16,015 nucleotides of DNA, from contig CANQIM010000013.1 in NCBI GenBank assembly GCA_947624075.1, positions 1 through 16,015 of the forward strand, written 5' to 3'. Below are positions 1 through 6,824 of the stretch, piece by piece. Source of the stretch: an uncultured Bacilli bacterium. GTDB taxonomy: Bacteria > Bacillota_I > Bacilli_A > RF39 > UBA660. The notes beneath the pieces are model-generated. The model did no database searches. It saw nothing but the letters and a program-made list of their open reading frames with translations, and was not told the origin of the DNA. The stretch's first letter is position 1, and each line of letters opens with the position of its first letter. The position numbers were made by a program, and so were the translations under genes.

Positions 1-425
1 GGCATTTCATCTATTGTCAAAGTATGAGTTTTCTCACCACCGCTTTTCCCTACTGTATTAAATTCTGTTTGAGATGTATCTATCCCAACTAGAGTTTGTC
101 CCTTTCCAAAAACTTCCCATGTTCCTCCAAATAATGTTCCTGGATTAGTACTATCGTAACTTATATAAATACTTCCTACTGGATATACCTTCAATAAGAA
201 GCTCTGTAAATCATTACTAAACTTTGTGCATGTTCCATCAATTGCGGCTTGAACATTAGTAGCTTTCAAATTAGAATTATCAACATAAGATACATCGACA
301 CTTTTAATTAAAGTTTCCGCTAAAGCATATGATAGTGATATCGATATCATTATGCCCAATATTATCCCGAAAAGCATTATTAAATACACTTTTTTATAAG
401 TCTTATCTTTTTTTATCTTGCTCAT
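1..425 (-). CDS. Exported protein with phage tail-collar/baseplate-type domain (3' end outside window)
   Basis: This gene runs leftward off the window edge; 141 codons are visible and the C-terminus is missing. Residues 1-12 are Lys-rich and are followed by a hydrophobic stretch (about 14-35) ending SYALAE, so it looks like a signal peptide or N-terminal anchor. Residues 43-62 carry a VSYVDNSNLKATNVQAAID segment of the kind common in phage tail-fibre proteins. From about residue 79 come YPVGSIYIS, NPGTLFGGTWE, TLVGID and GGEKTHTLT.DEMP, the pattern of phage tail-collar or baseplate gp10 C-terminal-like domains. The ATG at 423-425 has an AAAGGTGATG ribosome binding site about 10 bases upstream. 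The gene is divergent from an XRE regulator and its promoter spacer is filled by an operator. Phage collar proteins normally have no export signal, so this is either a domesticated surface protein or an unusual phage gene. The domain call is firm; the role is unknown. Confidence 0.8.
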   Translation of the reverse strand, partial: MSKIKKDKTYKKVYLIMLFGIILGIMISISLSYALAETLIKSVDVSYVDNSNLKATNVQAAIDGTCTKFSNDLQSFLLKVYPVGSIYISYDSTNPGTLFGGTWEVFGKGQTLVGIDTSQTEFNTVGKSGGEKTHTLTIDEM

Positions 426-461
426 AATTTAAACTCATCACCTTTATTCACCATTTTATTC

Positions 462-480
462 ATAGACTTAAATAGTCTAT
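462..480. promoter_or_regulatory. Operator O1, palindrome ATAGACT-N5-AGTCTAT
   Basis: A perfect inverted repeat with 7-base arms and a 5-base spacer. It sits just downstream of the predicted start site of the tail-collar gene, at about +2 to +20. It shares its arms with O2 and O3 and is the probable binding site of the adjacent XRE protein. The assignment is by position and repetition, not by known specificity. Confidence 0.75.
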
Positions 481-488
481 CTATAAAA

Positions 489-517
489 ATTATAGACTAG
501 TTAAGTCTAAAAGTCAA
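489..517 (-). promoter_or_regulatory. Promoter of the exported tail-collar gene
   Basis: On the minus strand, TTGACT (512-517) and a perfect TATAAT (489-494) are separated by exactly 17 bases. Transcription would begin near 482, giving a leader of about 57 bases. The spacer is filled by the palindrome at 493-509, and a second palindrome lies just after the start site, so repression by direct occlusion is likely. Confidence 0.85.
493..509. promoter_or_regulatory. Operator O2, palindrome TAGACT-N5-AGTCTA
   Basis: A perfect inverted repeat with 6-base arms and a 5-base spacer, centred 30 bases from O1. It covers almost exactly the spacer between the -35 and -10 boxes of the leftward promoter and overlaps the last two bases of the -10 box, so a bound dimer would block RNA polymerase. 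Confidence 0.75.
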
Positions 518-535
518 TAGACTGAATAAGACTAT
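517..535. promoter_or_regulatory. Operator O3, imperfect palindrome ATAGACT-N5-AGACTAT
   Basis: The same motif as O1 and O2 with one arm mismatch, centred 25 bases from O2. It overlaps the first base of the leftward -35 box and a TATATT (533-538) that could be the -10 of the rightward XRE gene, for which I see no good -35. A weaker site at this place would suit autoregulation of the repressor at higher occupancy. Confidence 0.65.
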
Positions 536-561
536 ATTAAAATTATCCTTGAGGTGATTTT

Positions 562-780
562 ATGAATAGATTAAAGGATCTACGCCAAGATAAAAACTTA
601 TTACAAAAAGATTTATACAAAAAAACAGGTATATCACAAAAAGCTATTTCCAATTATGAAACTGAAAAAACCGATATACCTACTCAAGCACTTAAAAATT
701 TAGCTTGTTTTTATAAAACTAGTATTGATTATATATTAGGACTTACTGATGAAAAAGAGCCTTATCCCAGAAAAAGATAG
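562..780 (+). CDS. XRE/Cro-type helix-turn-helix repressor
   Basis: A 72-residue protein that is essentially one Cro/CI-type HTH domain: LKDLRQDKNLLQKDLYKKTGI (about 4-24), the recognition helix region SQKAISNYE (25-33), then ALKNLACFYKTSIDYILGLTD (43-63), the usual end of this fold. No second domain is present, so it resembles small phage or toxin-locus repressors that dimerise through the HTH domain. GAGGTG lies six bases upstream of the ATG. Three copies of a palindrome lie directly upstream, between this gene and the divergent tail-collar gene, so it probably represses both. A hairpin terminator follows at once and separates it from the two-component genes. Confidence 0.9.
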   Translation: MNRLKDLRQDKNLLQKDLYKKTGISQKAISNYETEKTDIPTQALKNLACFYKTSIDYILGLTDEKEPYPRKR

Positions 781-792
781 GCTTTATTTTTT
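758..792 (+). terminator. Rho-independent terminator of the XRE gene
   Basis: The stem is AGCCTTATC (758-766) against GATAGGCT (776-783) with one bulged T. The loop is CCAGAAAAA and a T-rich run follows (784-792). The stem begins inside the last codons of the gene. Confidence 0.8.
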
Positions 793-797
793 TCTTT

Positions 798-827
798 TTC
801 ACAAAAACTTCATATTTATTATATAAT
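798..827 (+). promoter_or_regulatory. Promoter of the two-component operon
   Basis: TTCACA (798-803) and a perfect TATAAT (822-827) are separated by 18 bases, between the XRE terminator and the response regulator's ribosome binding site. No repeat that might be a binding site for the regulator itself is evident. Confidence 0.65.
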
Positions 828-849
828 ATATTTACGAGGTGAAGTCGTT

Positions 850-1518
850 TTGAAAATACTTATAGTTGATGATGAAGAAAAAATACGTTCTGTAATAAAA
901 GAATATTGCTTAAATGAAGGTTATACAGTATTTGAAGCTAGCAGTGGCCAAATAGCCTTAAATATGCTTTTAAATAATACTTATGACATTCTAGTTCTTG
1001 ATATAATGATGCCTTCTATGGATGGATTTACAATGTTAAAAGAATTACCTAAGGAAAAGCAAATTCCAACAATTATTCTTTCAGCTAGAGATCAAGAATA
1101 TGATAAATTACTAGGCTTTGATTTAGGAATAGATGATTACTTAACAAAACCATTTTCACCTAAAGAATTAATTGCTCGTATAAAAGCTATTAATAAAAGA
1201 TTTAATCAAAAGAAGCTAAAAACTTACAAGTACAAAACATTAGAAATAAATAGTGATGCCCACACGATAAAAATTGATAACAAACTAATAAATGTTACAC
1301 CTAAAGAGTTTGAAATACTTACTTATCTTATTAGCAATAAAAATATAGCTATTTCTAGGGAACAGCTTTTAGCAAAAATATGGGGCTATGACTTTTTTGG
1401 AGATGATAGAACAGTTGATACTCATATTAAAATGCTAAGAAATAATCTAGCAAAATACCGTGATAACATCCAAACGGTCCGAGGAGTTGGTTATAAGTAT
1501 GTGGAAGACGAAGAATAG
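850..1518 (+). CDS. OmpR/PhoB-family response regulator
   Basis: A 222-residue DNA-binding response regulator of normal length for the family. The receiver domain (about 1-115) has the acidic pair D7-D8, the phospho-acceptor D51 in VLDIMMPSMDG, S78 in the ILSARD motif and K100 in TKPFSP. The C-terminal winged helix (about 128-220) has VTPKEFEILTYLI, SREQLLAKIWGYDF, DRTVDTHIKMLR and TVRGVGYKY, all typical of OmpR/PhoB proteins. The start is TTG, supported by GAGGTG eight bases upstream. It overlaps the sensor kinase gene by 20 bases, so the two are co-translated partners. Without the target genes the signal cannot be named. Confidence 0.95.
   Translation: MKILIVDDEEKIRSVIKEYCLNEGYTVFEASSGQIALNMLLNNTYDILVLDIMMPSMDGFTMLKELPKEKQIPTIILSARDQEYDKLLGFDLGIDDYLTKPFSPKELIARIKAINKRFNQKKLKTYKYKTLEINSDAHTIKIDNKLINVTPKEFEILTYLISNKNIAISREQLLAKIWGYDFFGDDRTVDTHIKMLRNNLAKYRDNIQTVRGVGYKYVEDEE
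1481..1486 (+). promoter_or_regulatory. Ribosome binding site that sets the kinase start
   Basis: GAGGAG lies 12 bases before the ATG at 1499, inside the end of the response regulator gene. An earlier in-frame ATG at 1460 has no such site, so I prefer 1499. Confidence 0.6.
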
Positions 1519-2896
1519 TATTAATAAAGAAATTTGGAAATATTTTCTTCTCTTCTCTATTTTAATCTTAAGTTTCTTGTGGCTATTTCAAGTTCTTTTC
1601 TTTGGAAGCTATTATAAATCAGTAAAAATTAATGATGTTAAAACTGTTGCTAATCAAATAAAGAAAAATTACAATAACCTAGATTTCGAAGAATCTATAA
1701 ACAACCTAGCTTTAGACAAAGAAGTTTGTATTGAGATAATTGATAAAAACTTATATTCTTTATATACTTCGAGTTTTTTTGGTAAAGGCTGTATCAATAA
1801 TTCTAACAAAACTTCTAATTATGAACTAGATTTTATTAGAGATGATGTAAAAGAAAAATCCTATAATTATATTAATTCTCGCTTTAACAGTGAAACTTTG
1901 GTTTATGCTTTAAGACTTAAAAATGATAAATATGCTTTTATCAATACTTCAATTACTCCTATAGATCAAACATCTAAAATAATTAGAAAGCAATTAATTC
2001 TAGTTACAGCAGTAGTTTTAATTTTATCTTTTATAATAGCTTATTATATTTCTAGACATATATCTAAACCAATTATAAAAATGAATGAAGCAGCTAAGTC
2101 TTTAGCGAAAAAAGATTTTAAAGTAATTTTTGAAGAAAGTAAAATAGATGAGTTAAATGAGTTAGCATCAACTCTTAATTATGCAAAAGATGAGTTAAGT
2201 AAAACTGATGAATTACGAAGAGATTTAATGGCTAATGTTTCGCATGATTTAAAGACACCACTTACGATGATAAAAGCTTATGCTGAAATGAGCATTGATT
2301 TACATAAAGGAAAAATTAAAAAGCAAAAAGAAGATATGAATACAATTATTGAAGAAACTAATCGTCTAACTTTACTCGTTAATGATATACTCGCTTTATC
2401 AAGTATGCAAAGTGATATAGAGACCCTAAATTTAGAAGAATTTGATTTAATAACATTAATAAAAGATATTTTGAAAAAATATAAAGTTCTAGAAGAATTA
2501 GAAAATTACAAATTTGAACTTTTCCATGAAGAAAAATCCTTATTAATTACTGCCGATAAAAGAAAAATGGAGCAAGTTATTTATAATTTAATAAATAATG
2601 CTATTAATTATACAGGAGAAGACTTAACTGTTACTATTAAGGTTACCAAAGAAAATAATAATGTTTTAGTAGAAATTATTGATACAGGAACAGGTATAAA
2701 GGAAGAAGATATTCCTTATATTTGGGACCGTTATTATAAAAGTGAAAAAAGACATAAAAGAAATGTTTATGGCACTGGTCTTGGCCTATCAATTGTTAAA
2801 AATGTCCTTGAACTACATAAGTATCAATATGGAGTTAAATCAGAATTAAATAAAGGAAGTAATTTTTATTTTAAAATTCCTTTAAAGAAGAACTAA
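1499..2896 (+). CDS. Membrane sensor histidine kinase
   Basis: A 465-residue partner of the preceding response regulator. A membrane segment at about 13-36 and a second at about 165-184 enclose an extracellular region of about 125 residues. HAMP follows (about 186-238), then the HisKA helix with H249 in ANVSHDLKTPLTMIKAYAE. The ATPase domain has the N box NLINNAINY (N363, N367), the G1 box DTGTGI (395-400), a WDRYYKS F-box region and the G2 box GTGLGL (425-430). All catalytic residues are present. The sensor region matches no fold I can name; it holds two cysteines (C77, C98) that could pair outside the cell. ATG 1499 is preferred over ATG 1460 because of GAGGAG at 1481-1486. A strong terminator follows. 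Confidence 0.93.
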   Translation: MWKTKNSINKEIWKYFLLFSILILSFLWLFQVLFFGSYYKSVKINDVKTVANQIKKNYNNLDFEESINNLALDKEVCIEIIDKNLYSLYTSSFFGKGCINNSNKTSNYELDFIRDDVKEKSYNYINSRFNSETLVYALRLKNDKYAFINTSITPIDQTSKIIRKQLILVTAVVLILSFIIAYYISRHISKPIIKMNEAAKSLAKKDFKVIFEESKIDELNELASTLNYAKDELSKTDELRRDLMANVSHDLKTPLTMIKAYAEMSIDLHKGKIKKQKEDMNTIIEETNRLTLLVNDILALSSMQSDIETLNLEEFDLITLIKDILKKYKVLEELENYKFELFHEEKSLLITADKRKMEQVIYNLINNAINYTGEDLTVTIKVTKENNNVLVEIIDTGTGIKEEDIPYIWDRYYKSEKRHKRNVYGTGLGLSIVKNVLELHKYQYGVKSELNKGSNFYFKIPLKKN

Positions 2897-2930
2897 AAGC
2901 AAACGAAATTGGTTTGCTTTTAATTTTTTT
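2895..2930. terminator. Strong terminator shared by converging genes
   Basis: Perfect 10-base arms, AAAAGCAAAC (2895-2904) and GTTTGCTTTT (2912-2921), with a 7-base loop, are followed on the plus strand by AA and seven Ts. It ends the kinase operon. The stop codons of the kinase gene (2894-2896) and of the converging leftward gene (2920-2922) both lie in the stem. Read leftward the tail is TTTTAGTTCTT, so it may also work in that direction, less well. Confidence 0.85.
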
Positions 2931-3411
2931 GATAAACTTTTTCTTTGGGTAAAAAATCCTTATAGTTAGTTAAATATAATATATGAGTTGACATATTAGG
3001 TGTAATTCCACTTTTTACATTACCATTATTAGTATTACTTCCATTGATATTTAAAGGAAAGACTCCTTCTTTAATGGAAAAGTTATATTTTGGATAAATT
3101 ATTTGCTTAGCTTTTAATATATCTGCTTTTATTTTGCCAATTTGTTCTTCTGTATAGCAACTTAGGTCATATGCATCACAAACTGCTCCCTCACTGCTAA
3201 CGAAGATATTATAATCAAAATTAGATATAATGTCAGAATCAATTGGTAAAAAAGCATCAACTGTATTTCTTTCATTGACAAAGAATTCACCATTATCAAT
3301 AACATTTTTATTGACAAAAATAAAGTCTTGCACTGGTGATATAGTTCCTTTAATAGATGACTTTGTCTTTATCGTCACACAAGAACTAGAAAATTTATTA
3401 AACTCTTTCAT
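2920..3411 (-). CDS. Unknown 163-residue protein
   Basis: I do not recognise a family. The protein has no signal peptide or membrane segment, so it is probably cytosolic. It contains four cysteines (C11, C78, C85 and none clustered with a fourth, so three in all), an SEGAVCDAYDLSCYTEEQIGKIK stretch (about 73-94) that looks like a short loop followed by a helix, and an Asn/Gly-rich loop (121-132, NINGSNTNNGN). The start at 3411 is chosen because GAGGT (3418-3422) stands six bases before it; an in-frame ATG 15 bases earlier would place that site inside the coding region. It has its own good promoter just after the helD stop and converges on the kinase gene. Codon use and spacing look like a real gene. 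Function is unknown. Confidence 0.75.
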   Translation of the reverse strand: MKEFNKFSSSCVTIKTKSSIKGTISPVQDFIFVNKNVIDNGEFFVNERNTVDAFLPIDSDIISNFDYNIFVSSEGAVCDAYDLSCYTEEQIGKIKADILKAKQIIYPKYNFSIKEGVFPLNINGSNTNNGNVKSGITPNMSTHILYLTNYKDFLPKEKVYQKN

Positions 3412-3417
3412 ATTTAT

Positions 3418-3422
3418 ACCTC
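3418..3422 (-). promoter_or_regulatory. Ribosome binding site that sets the start of the 163-residue protein
   Basis: GAGGT on the minus strand, six bases before the ATG at 3409-3411. Confidence 0.6.
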
Positions 3423-3433
3423 GCATAGACTTT

Positions 3434-3462
3434 ATATTAGCATTTTTTATTGATAAAGTAAA
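3434..3462 (-). promoter_or_regulatory. Promoter of the unknown 163-residue gene
   Basis: On the minus strand, TTTACT (3457-3462) and TAATAT (3434-3439) are 17 bases apart, with an extended -10 TGC before TAATAT. It lies wholly in the 53-base gap after helD. No terminator separates the two genes, so readthrough from helD is also possible. Confidence 0.7.
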
Positions 3463-3464
3463 TA

Positions 3465-5495
3465 TTAATTATAAATATATAGTTCATGCTGGCTTCTAGT
3501 ACAAGCTACATATAACAAATTTCTTTCATTATTACGATAAGAATTATCTCGATCATTATAAATAATGACACTATCAAATTCTAATCCCTTAGCAGTATAT
3601 GCTGGTATTATAACTAATTCTTTCTTAAAGTTTTTAGAATCAGCATCTACTAAAGAAATATCAAAAATGTCTTTTATAAGATCATATATTTTTACAGCTT
3701 CTTTTTTATCTTTAGTAATGATTGCTGTACTCTTATAAAGTTCTTGTAACTTTTTTATGTCATTTATAAGAGAGTCTTTTAAATTAGTTAAATTTTTTCT
3801 AAAAACAACTGGCTTATTATTATCTTTTCTAATAGCATTAACATGCTGCAAATTAAGAATTTTATTAGTATAAGCAATTATTTCAGGTGAAGAACGATAA
3901 GTCTTTAAAAGCTCTAAATACTTACTGTCACCTCTAAATAAATCTTTCAAATCCTCAAGTGAATTATATGAGTAATATGGATTAATATTTTGATTAATAT
4001 CTCCTAATATAGTAAAATCAGCCTTTTTAAAAATATTAGTAATGATAATATATTGTAATCTATTGTAGTCTTGTGCTTCATCAATAATAACTTGTTTGAT
4101 ACTACCTTCATAGATAAAGCCTTCTAAAGTTCCTTTTAAATAAGCAAATAATAAAGCATCTTCATAGTTAATTACTTCCCTATCAATAAAATTTTTAATA
4201 ATTGCTTCTGGTAATTTTATCTTACAATAAGGACTTAGATAAAAGTCTTCATAAATTTTTTTATAATCTTTTTCAAAATTAGCACTCTTTTTCAAAAGCT
4301 TTAAGAATGTAGCCTTTTTCTTAGTACTACCTTTATAAAACTGAGCTGATAACTTCTCAGCCATTTCTTCTACTCTTTCAAAAAGAGGAAGACGACTATA
4401 TTTATAGTGCAATAATTGATTTAAATCATTTTTAGAGACCTTATTCTTTTCATTTTCAACTATGTCCGTTAAAAACTCAGCTTTTTTAATATAATCTTGC
4501 AAATAAGCATCCATATCTTCAATCATTTCATCACTTTGCTTATATTTTACAAGTTCTGGGTAATCTTCTTGGTAAGAATAGTATCTAGAAATAAAATCTG
4601 TAAAATTCTCAACATCTTTATATTCCGTAATAAAAGTTGCTAAATAATCATTAAAAGTTGTTTGTAAAGTATTAGCTTCTCCTAATGATGGTAAGACCTC
4701 AGAAATATATTCTGTAAAAATATTATTAGGTGAAAAAATCAAGATATTATTACTTGATAATCTTTCTATTCGATAAAGCAAAAAAGCAATTCGATGTAGA
4801 GCAACGGTTGTTTTACCAGAACCAGCTATTCCTTGAACTATTAAATTATTATCTTCTAAATTTCTAATTACTTTGTTTTGCTCTTGCTGAATAGTATTGA
4901 CAACATTTTTCATTTTCTCATTAGACTCTTGAGCCAAAACTTCTTGTAATACTTCATCATCAATATTTAAAGAATTATCAAATACACCAACCAACTTATT
5001 ATTTTCTATTTTATATTGTCTTTTTCTTTTTAATTCTCCTTGAAATGTACCTCCTGGAGCACTATATTCACAAGGTCCTGTTTCATAGTCATAGAACAAA
5101 CTACAAATAGGGCTACGCCAATCATATAAAATGTTATTAGCATCCTTATCTTTTAAATAAGTTAAAGACATATAAATATTAAATATTTCACCATCATCAT
5201 CTTTAAAAACAATAGAAGCAAAATAAGGTTTCTTCTTAATCTGTAATAGTTTTTGAAAGTACTTTCTTTTCATAATAGCCTTACTTTCTTCTTCACTTGT
5301 TGCAAGCATTACCTGCGATGCTTCCCCATCATCAAAACTATTAGCATTTTCCCACATCATTTTTTTAAATTCGACTAACTCTTGAGCTTCTTTATTAACA
5401 TCAAAGCCTAAAGAATCTAATGTATCATCAAGTAATTTTCCTACTTTATTTAAAATTTTTACTTCTTTTTTAAATTCTACTTCACTAATAGCCAT
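3465..5495 (-). CDS. helD: HelD-like superfamily 1 helicase (RNA polymerase recycling motor)
   Basis: A 676-residue UvrD/Rep-type ATPase of the HelD group, which in Bacillus binds RNA polymerase and frees it from stalled or idle complexes. An N-terminal helical arm (about 1-60) precedes the HelD hallmark DWRSPICSLFYD (125-136). Walker A is GIAGSGKTT (222-230), with the Q motif region TIQQEQNKVIR (201-211) just before it. Walker B is IIDEAQD (470-476). Later motifs are GDINQNINP (498-506), TYRSSPEI (532-539), AYTAKGLEFDSVII (632-645) and LLYVACTRSQHEL (660-672). It is somewhat shorter than B. subtilis HelD (774 residues). The ATG follows GGAGGAAG at 5497-5504. It has its own promoter with a palindrome in the leader. 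Another UvrD-like role is possible, but the N-terminal hallmark favours HelD. Confidence 0.9.
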   Translation of the reverse strand: MAISEVEFKKEVKILNKVGKLLDDTLDSLGFDVNKEAQELVEFKKMMWENANSFDDGEASQVMLATSEEESKAIMKRKYFQKLLQIKKKPYFASIVFKDDDGEIFNIYMSLTYLKDKDANNILYDWRSPICSLFYDYETGPCEYSAPGGTFQGELKRKRQYKIENNKLVGVFDNSLNIDDEVLQEVLAQESNEKMKNVVNTIQQEQNKVIRNLEDNNLIVQGIAGSGKTTVALHRIAFLLYRIERLSSNNILIFSPNNIFTEYISEVLPSLGEANTLQTTFNDYLATFITEYKDVENFTDFISRYYSYQEDYPELVKYKQSDEMIEDMDAYLQDYIKKAEFLTDIVENEKNKVSKNDLNQLLHYKYSRLPLFERVEEMAEKLSAQFYKGSTKKKATFLKLLKKSANFEKDYKKIYEDFYLSPYCKIKLPEAIIKNFIDREVINYEDALLFAYLKGTLEGFIYEGSIKQVIIDEAQDYNRLQYIIITNIFKKADFTILGDINQNINPYYSYNSLEDLKDLFRGDSKYLELLKTYRSSPEIIAYTNKILNLQHVNAIRKDNNKPVVFRKNLTNLKDSLINDIKKLQELYKSTAIITKDKKEAVKIYDLIKDIFDISLVDADSKNFKKELVIIPAYTAKGLEFDSVIIYNDRDNSYRNNERNLLYVACTRSQHELYIYN

Positions 5496-5517
5496 ACTTC
5501 CTCCAAGACATTTTAAA

Positions 5518-5536
5518 AACTACAACTAGTGTAGTT
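5518..5536. promoter_or_regulatory. Palindrome in the helD leader (operator or leader hairpin)
   Basis: A perfect inverted repeat with 7-base arms, AACTACA and TGTAGTT, and a 5-base centre ACTAG. It falls at about +8 to +26 of the predicted helD transcript. On the minus strand it is followed by TTTTA, so it could be a weak attenuator-type hairpin, but its position right after the start site equally suits a repressor operator. Which one is undecided. Confidence 0.55.
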
Positions 5537-5549
5537 CTCTCTTATCTTG

Positions 5550-5578
5550 ATAATAGCAAAGTTTAGCTATTTTTTCAA
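5550..5578 (-). promoter_or_regulatory. Promoter of helD
   Basis: On the minus strand, TTGAAA (5573-5578) and TATTAT (5550-5555) are exactly 17 bases apart, between the stop of the upstream gene and helD. The leader would be about 50 bases long. Confidence 0.7.
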
Positions 5579-5589
5579 TAAACTAATTT

Positions 5590-6063
5590 TTATTTTACAT
5601 CACATTTACAATAAGTTTTAGGCTCTTCTTTAGTAAGAGCATTATTAATAAAATCTTGAACTCCTTTAAGTAATTCATCACTACTTGTAAAAGCCCTAAC
5701 AAACTGGGTATTTTTTAAGACATTCTTTTTGCCATCCTTACCTTCAAACACTAGCATTTTTCCATCCCCATTTAAAACACATTCAGCAACAAAAGATTTA
5801 GGATTAGTCAAATCATATGAAGACATATTTTTTAAAACGCATCGTGCATTTTCTAAATAACCAATCAAATAAACATAAGAATGAAAGTTAACTGTTATAT
5901 CTTTTCCATCTTCTGAAAAGTCTGAATAAGAAAGAAAGGCAAAAGAATAATCTTCTTTAGGTATTTTCAAATCCTTAAAATCTTTAACGTCATAATAAGA
6001 ATATCTAATCTTATTAGGAAAATCATCTTTAGTTCCCAAACTAACTGCAATATTTTTTTTCAT
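5590..6063 (-). CDS. Unknown protein, paralogue A2 of a three-gene operon (157 residues)
   Basis: I know no named family for this small soluble-looking protein with no signal or membrane segment. It aligns with the first gene of the same operon: both begin with a short beta-like stretch ending in a near-identical block at the same positions (DVKDFKDLKIP here, DIKDITELEIP there, residues 25-35). Both share K.F...C, a LV-E core, FVRAFT against FIRPFT, and a C-terminal ELL/ELV helix. This copy has an extra C-terminal tail with a CKC motif (152-154) that could bind a metal. The gap to the preceding gene is 11 bases, and a modest AGGTAG site (6071-6076) overlaps that gene's stop codon, which suggests coupled translation. 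Function unknown; a role as partner or immunity-like protein for the middle gene product is speculation. Confidence 0.78.
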   Translation of the reverse strand: MKKNIAVSLGTKDDFPNKIRYSYYDVKDFKDLKIPKEDYSFAFLSYSDFSEDGKDITVNFHSYVYLIGYLENARCVLKNMSSYDLTNPKSFVAECVLNGDGKMLVFEGKDGKKNVLKNTQFVRAFTSSDELLKGVQDFINNALTKEEPKTYCKCDVK

Positions 6064-6074
6064 ACTACCACTAC

Positions 6075-6809
6075 CTAATTTCTTTTTCTTAAATAATAAC
6101 CCTCATCATATTCTTTTATTTTAAGTTTCACTTCGTTAGAGTTACTTCCAGCAAAGATACTAAATTCATATTTACCTAATCCCTCATTAATAACATTCTG
6201 ATTATAAATAGGAATTTTACTTTTTTCGATAGGCATATAGAAAAGTCTTTTTAAATCCGTTTCACTAAATTCTTTATTAGAATTAGTTTTTACAGTAATA
6301 TCATCATCCTTGGCATTGTAGTAGCAATCAGTATAGGTCTTGTCATCTAAAATTGTAAAATCCATAAATTGCGGATTTATATTTATGTGGTAACAAAGTC
6401 CTTTTTCTTGATAAGCTGTCTGATAAGCTCCTATTCTATAAATTGATGAGTCACTTTTTATATTTCTAACTGTTTTTGAAAAATCTCTAGCAAAAGGTTT
6501 TCTTACTTCTAAGCCAAAAGCATTATCTTTAATATATGGTCTTGTATCTAATATTTCAATAGCTGTTTTTTTTGCATCCATAAGTTCTAGTCTTTCTAAA
6601 GCTAATTTCAATACTTTTTCAATCATAGATTGTCTTTTTTCTATATTTATTATTAATTCAACTACTTCACCATTAAAAACACTGCTAATATCATAATCTT
6701 TTACTTTATTATAATCACAAACTAAATACCCTTTTAATTGTCTTAGTCTTCTTTCATTATTTAGATATTCTTTTCTCAATCCCAAAATAATGTCTTTTAA
6801 ATAATACAT
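6075..6809 (-). CDS. Unknown 244-residue protein between two paralogues
   Basis: I recognise no family. Residues 1-30 and about 45-85 are charged and helix-rich with heptad-like Leu/Ile spacing (ILGLRKEYLNNERRLRQL and IEKRQSMIEKVLKLALERLEL), so a helical hairpin or coiled coil is likely. From about 90 on, the protein changes to a mixed, beta-rich region with many Tyr (IYRIGAYQTAYQ, CYHININPQFMDFTIL, YEFSIFAGS) and ends with a charged tail. There is no signal peptide or membrane segment. A very strong AGGGGGA site (6815-6821) stands five bases before the ATG, 15 bases after the preceding gene's stop. Its place between two copies of one family suggests that the three products act together. Confidence 0.78.
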   Translation of the reverse strand: MYYLKDIILGLRKEYLNNERRLRQLKGYLVCDYNKVKDYDISSVFNGEVVELIINIEKRQSMIEKVLKLALERLELMDAKKTAIEILDTRPYIKDNAFGLEVRKPFARDFSKTVRNIKSDSSIYRIGAYQTAYQEKGLCYHININPQFMDFTILDDKTYTDCYYNAKDDDITVKTNSNKEFSETDLKRLFYMPIEKSKIPIYNQNVINEGLGKYEFSIFAGSNSNEVKLKIKEYDEGYYLRKRN

Positions 6810-6824
6810 AAATGTCCCCCTGCA

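Noticed and set aside
1..780. Complete prophage or contractile injection system
   Set aside because: Only one collar-type gene and one repressor gene are visible; no capsid, portal, terminase, sheath or integrase gene is in the window, and the collar protein has an export signal.
3230..3499. Plus-strand 89-codon open frame
   Set aside because: It is antisense to the unknown 163-residue gene and the end of helD, has no ribosome binding site and reads as a mirror of real coding sequence.
5518..5536. BlaI/MecI/CopY-type operator (TACA...TGTA)
   Set aside because: Those operators have one or two bases between the half-sites; here the spacer is five bases, so the similarity is superficial.
5551..5575. 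AATAGC...GCTATT hairpin followed by a T-run on the plus strand
   Set aside because: It looks like a rightward terminator, but no rightward gene precedes it and the same bases form the spacer and boxes of the leftward helD promoter.
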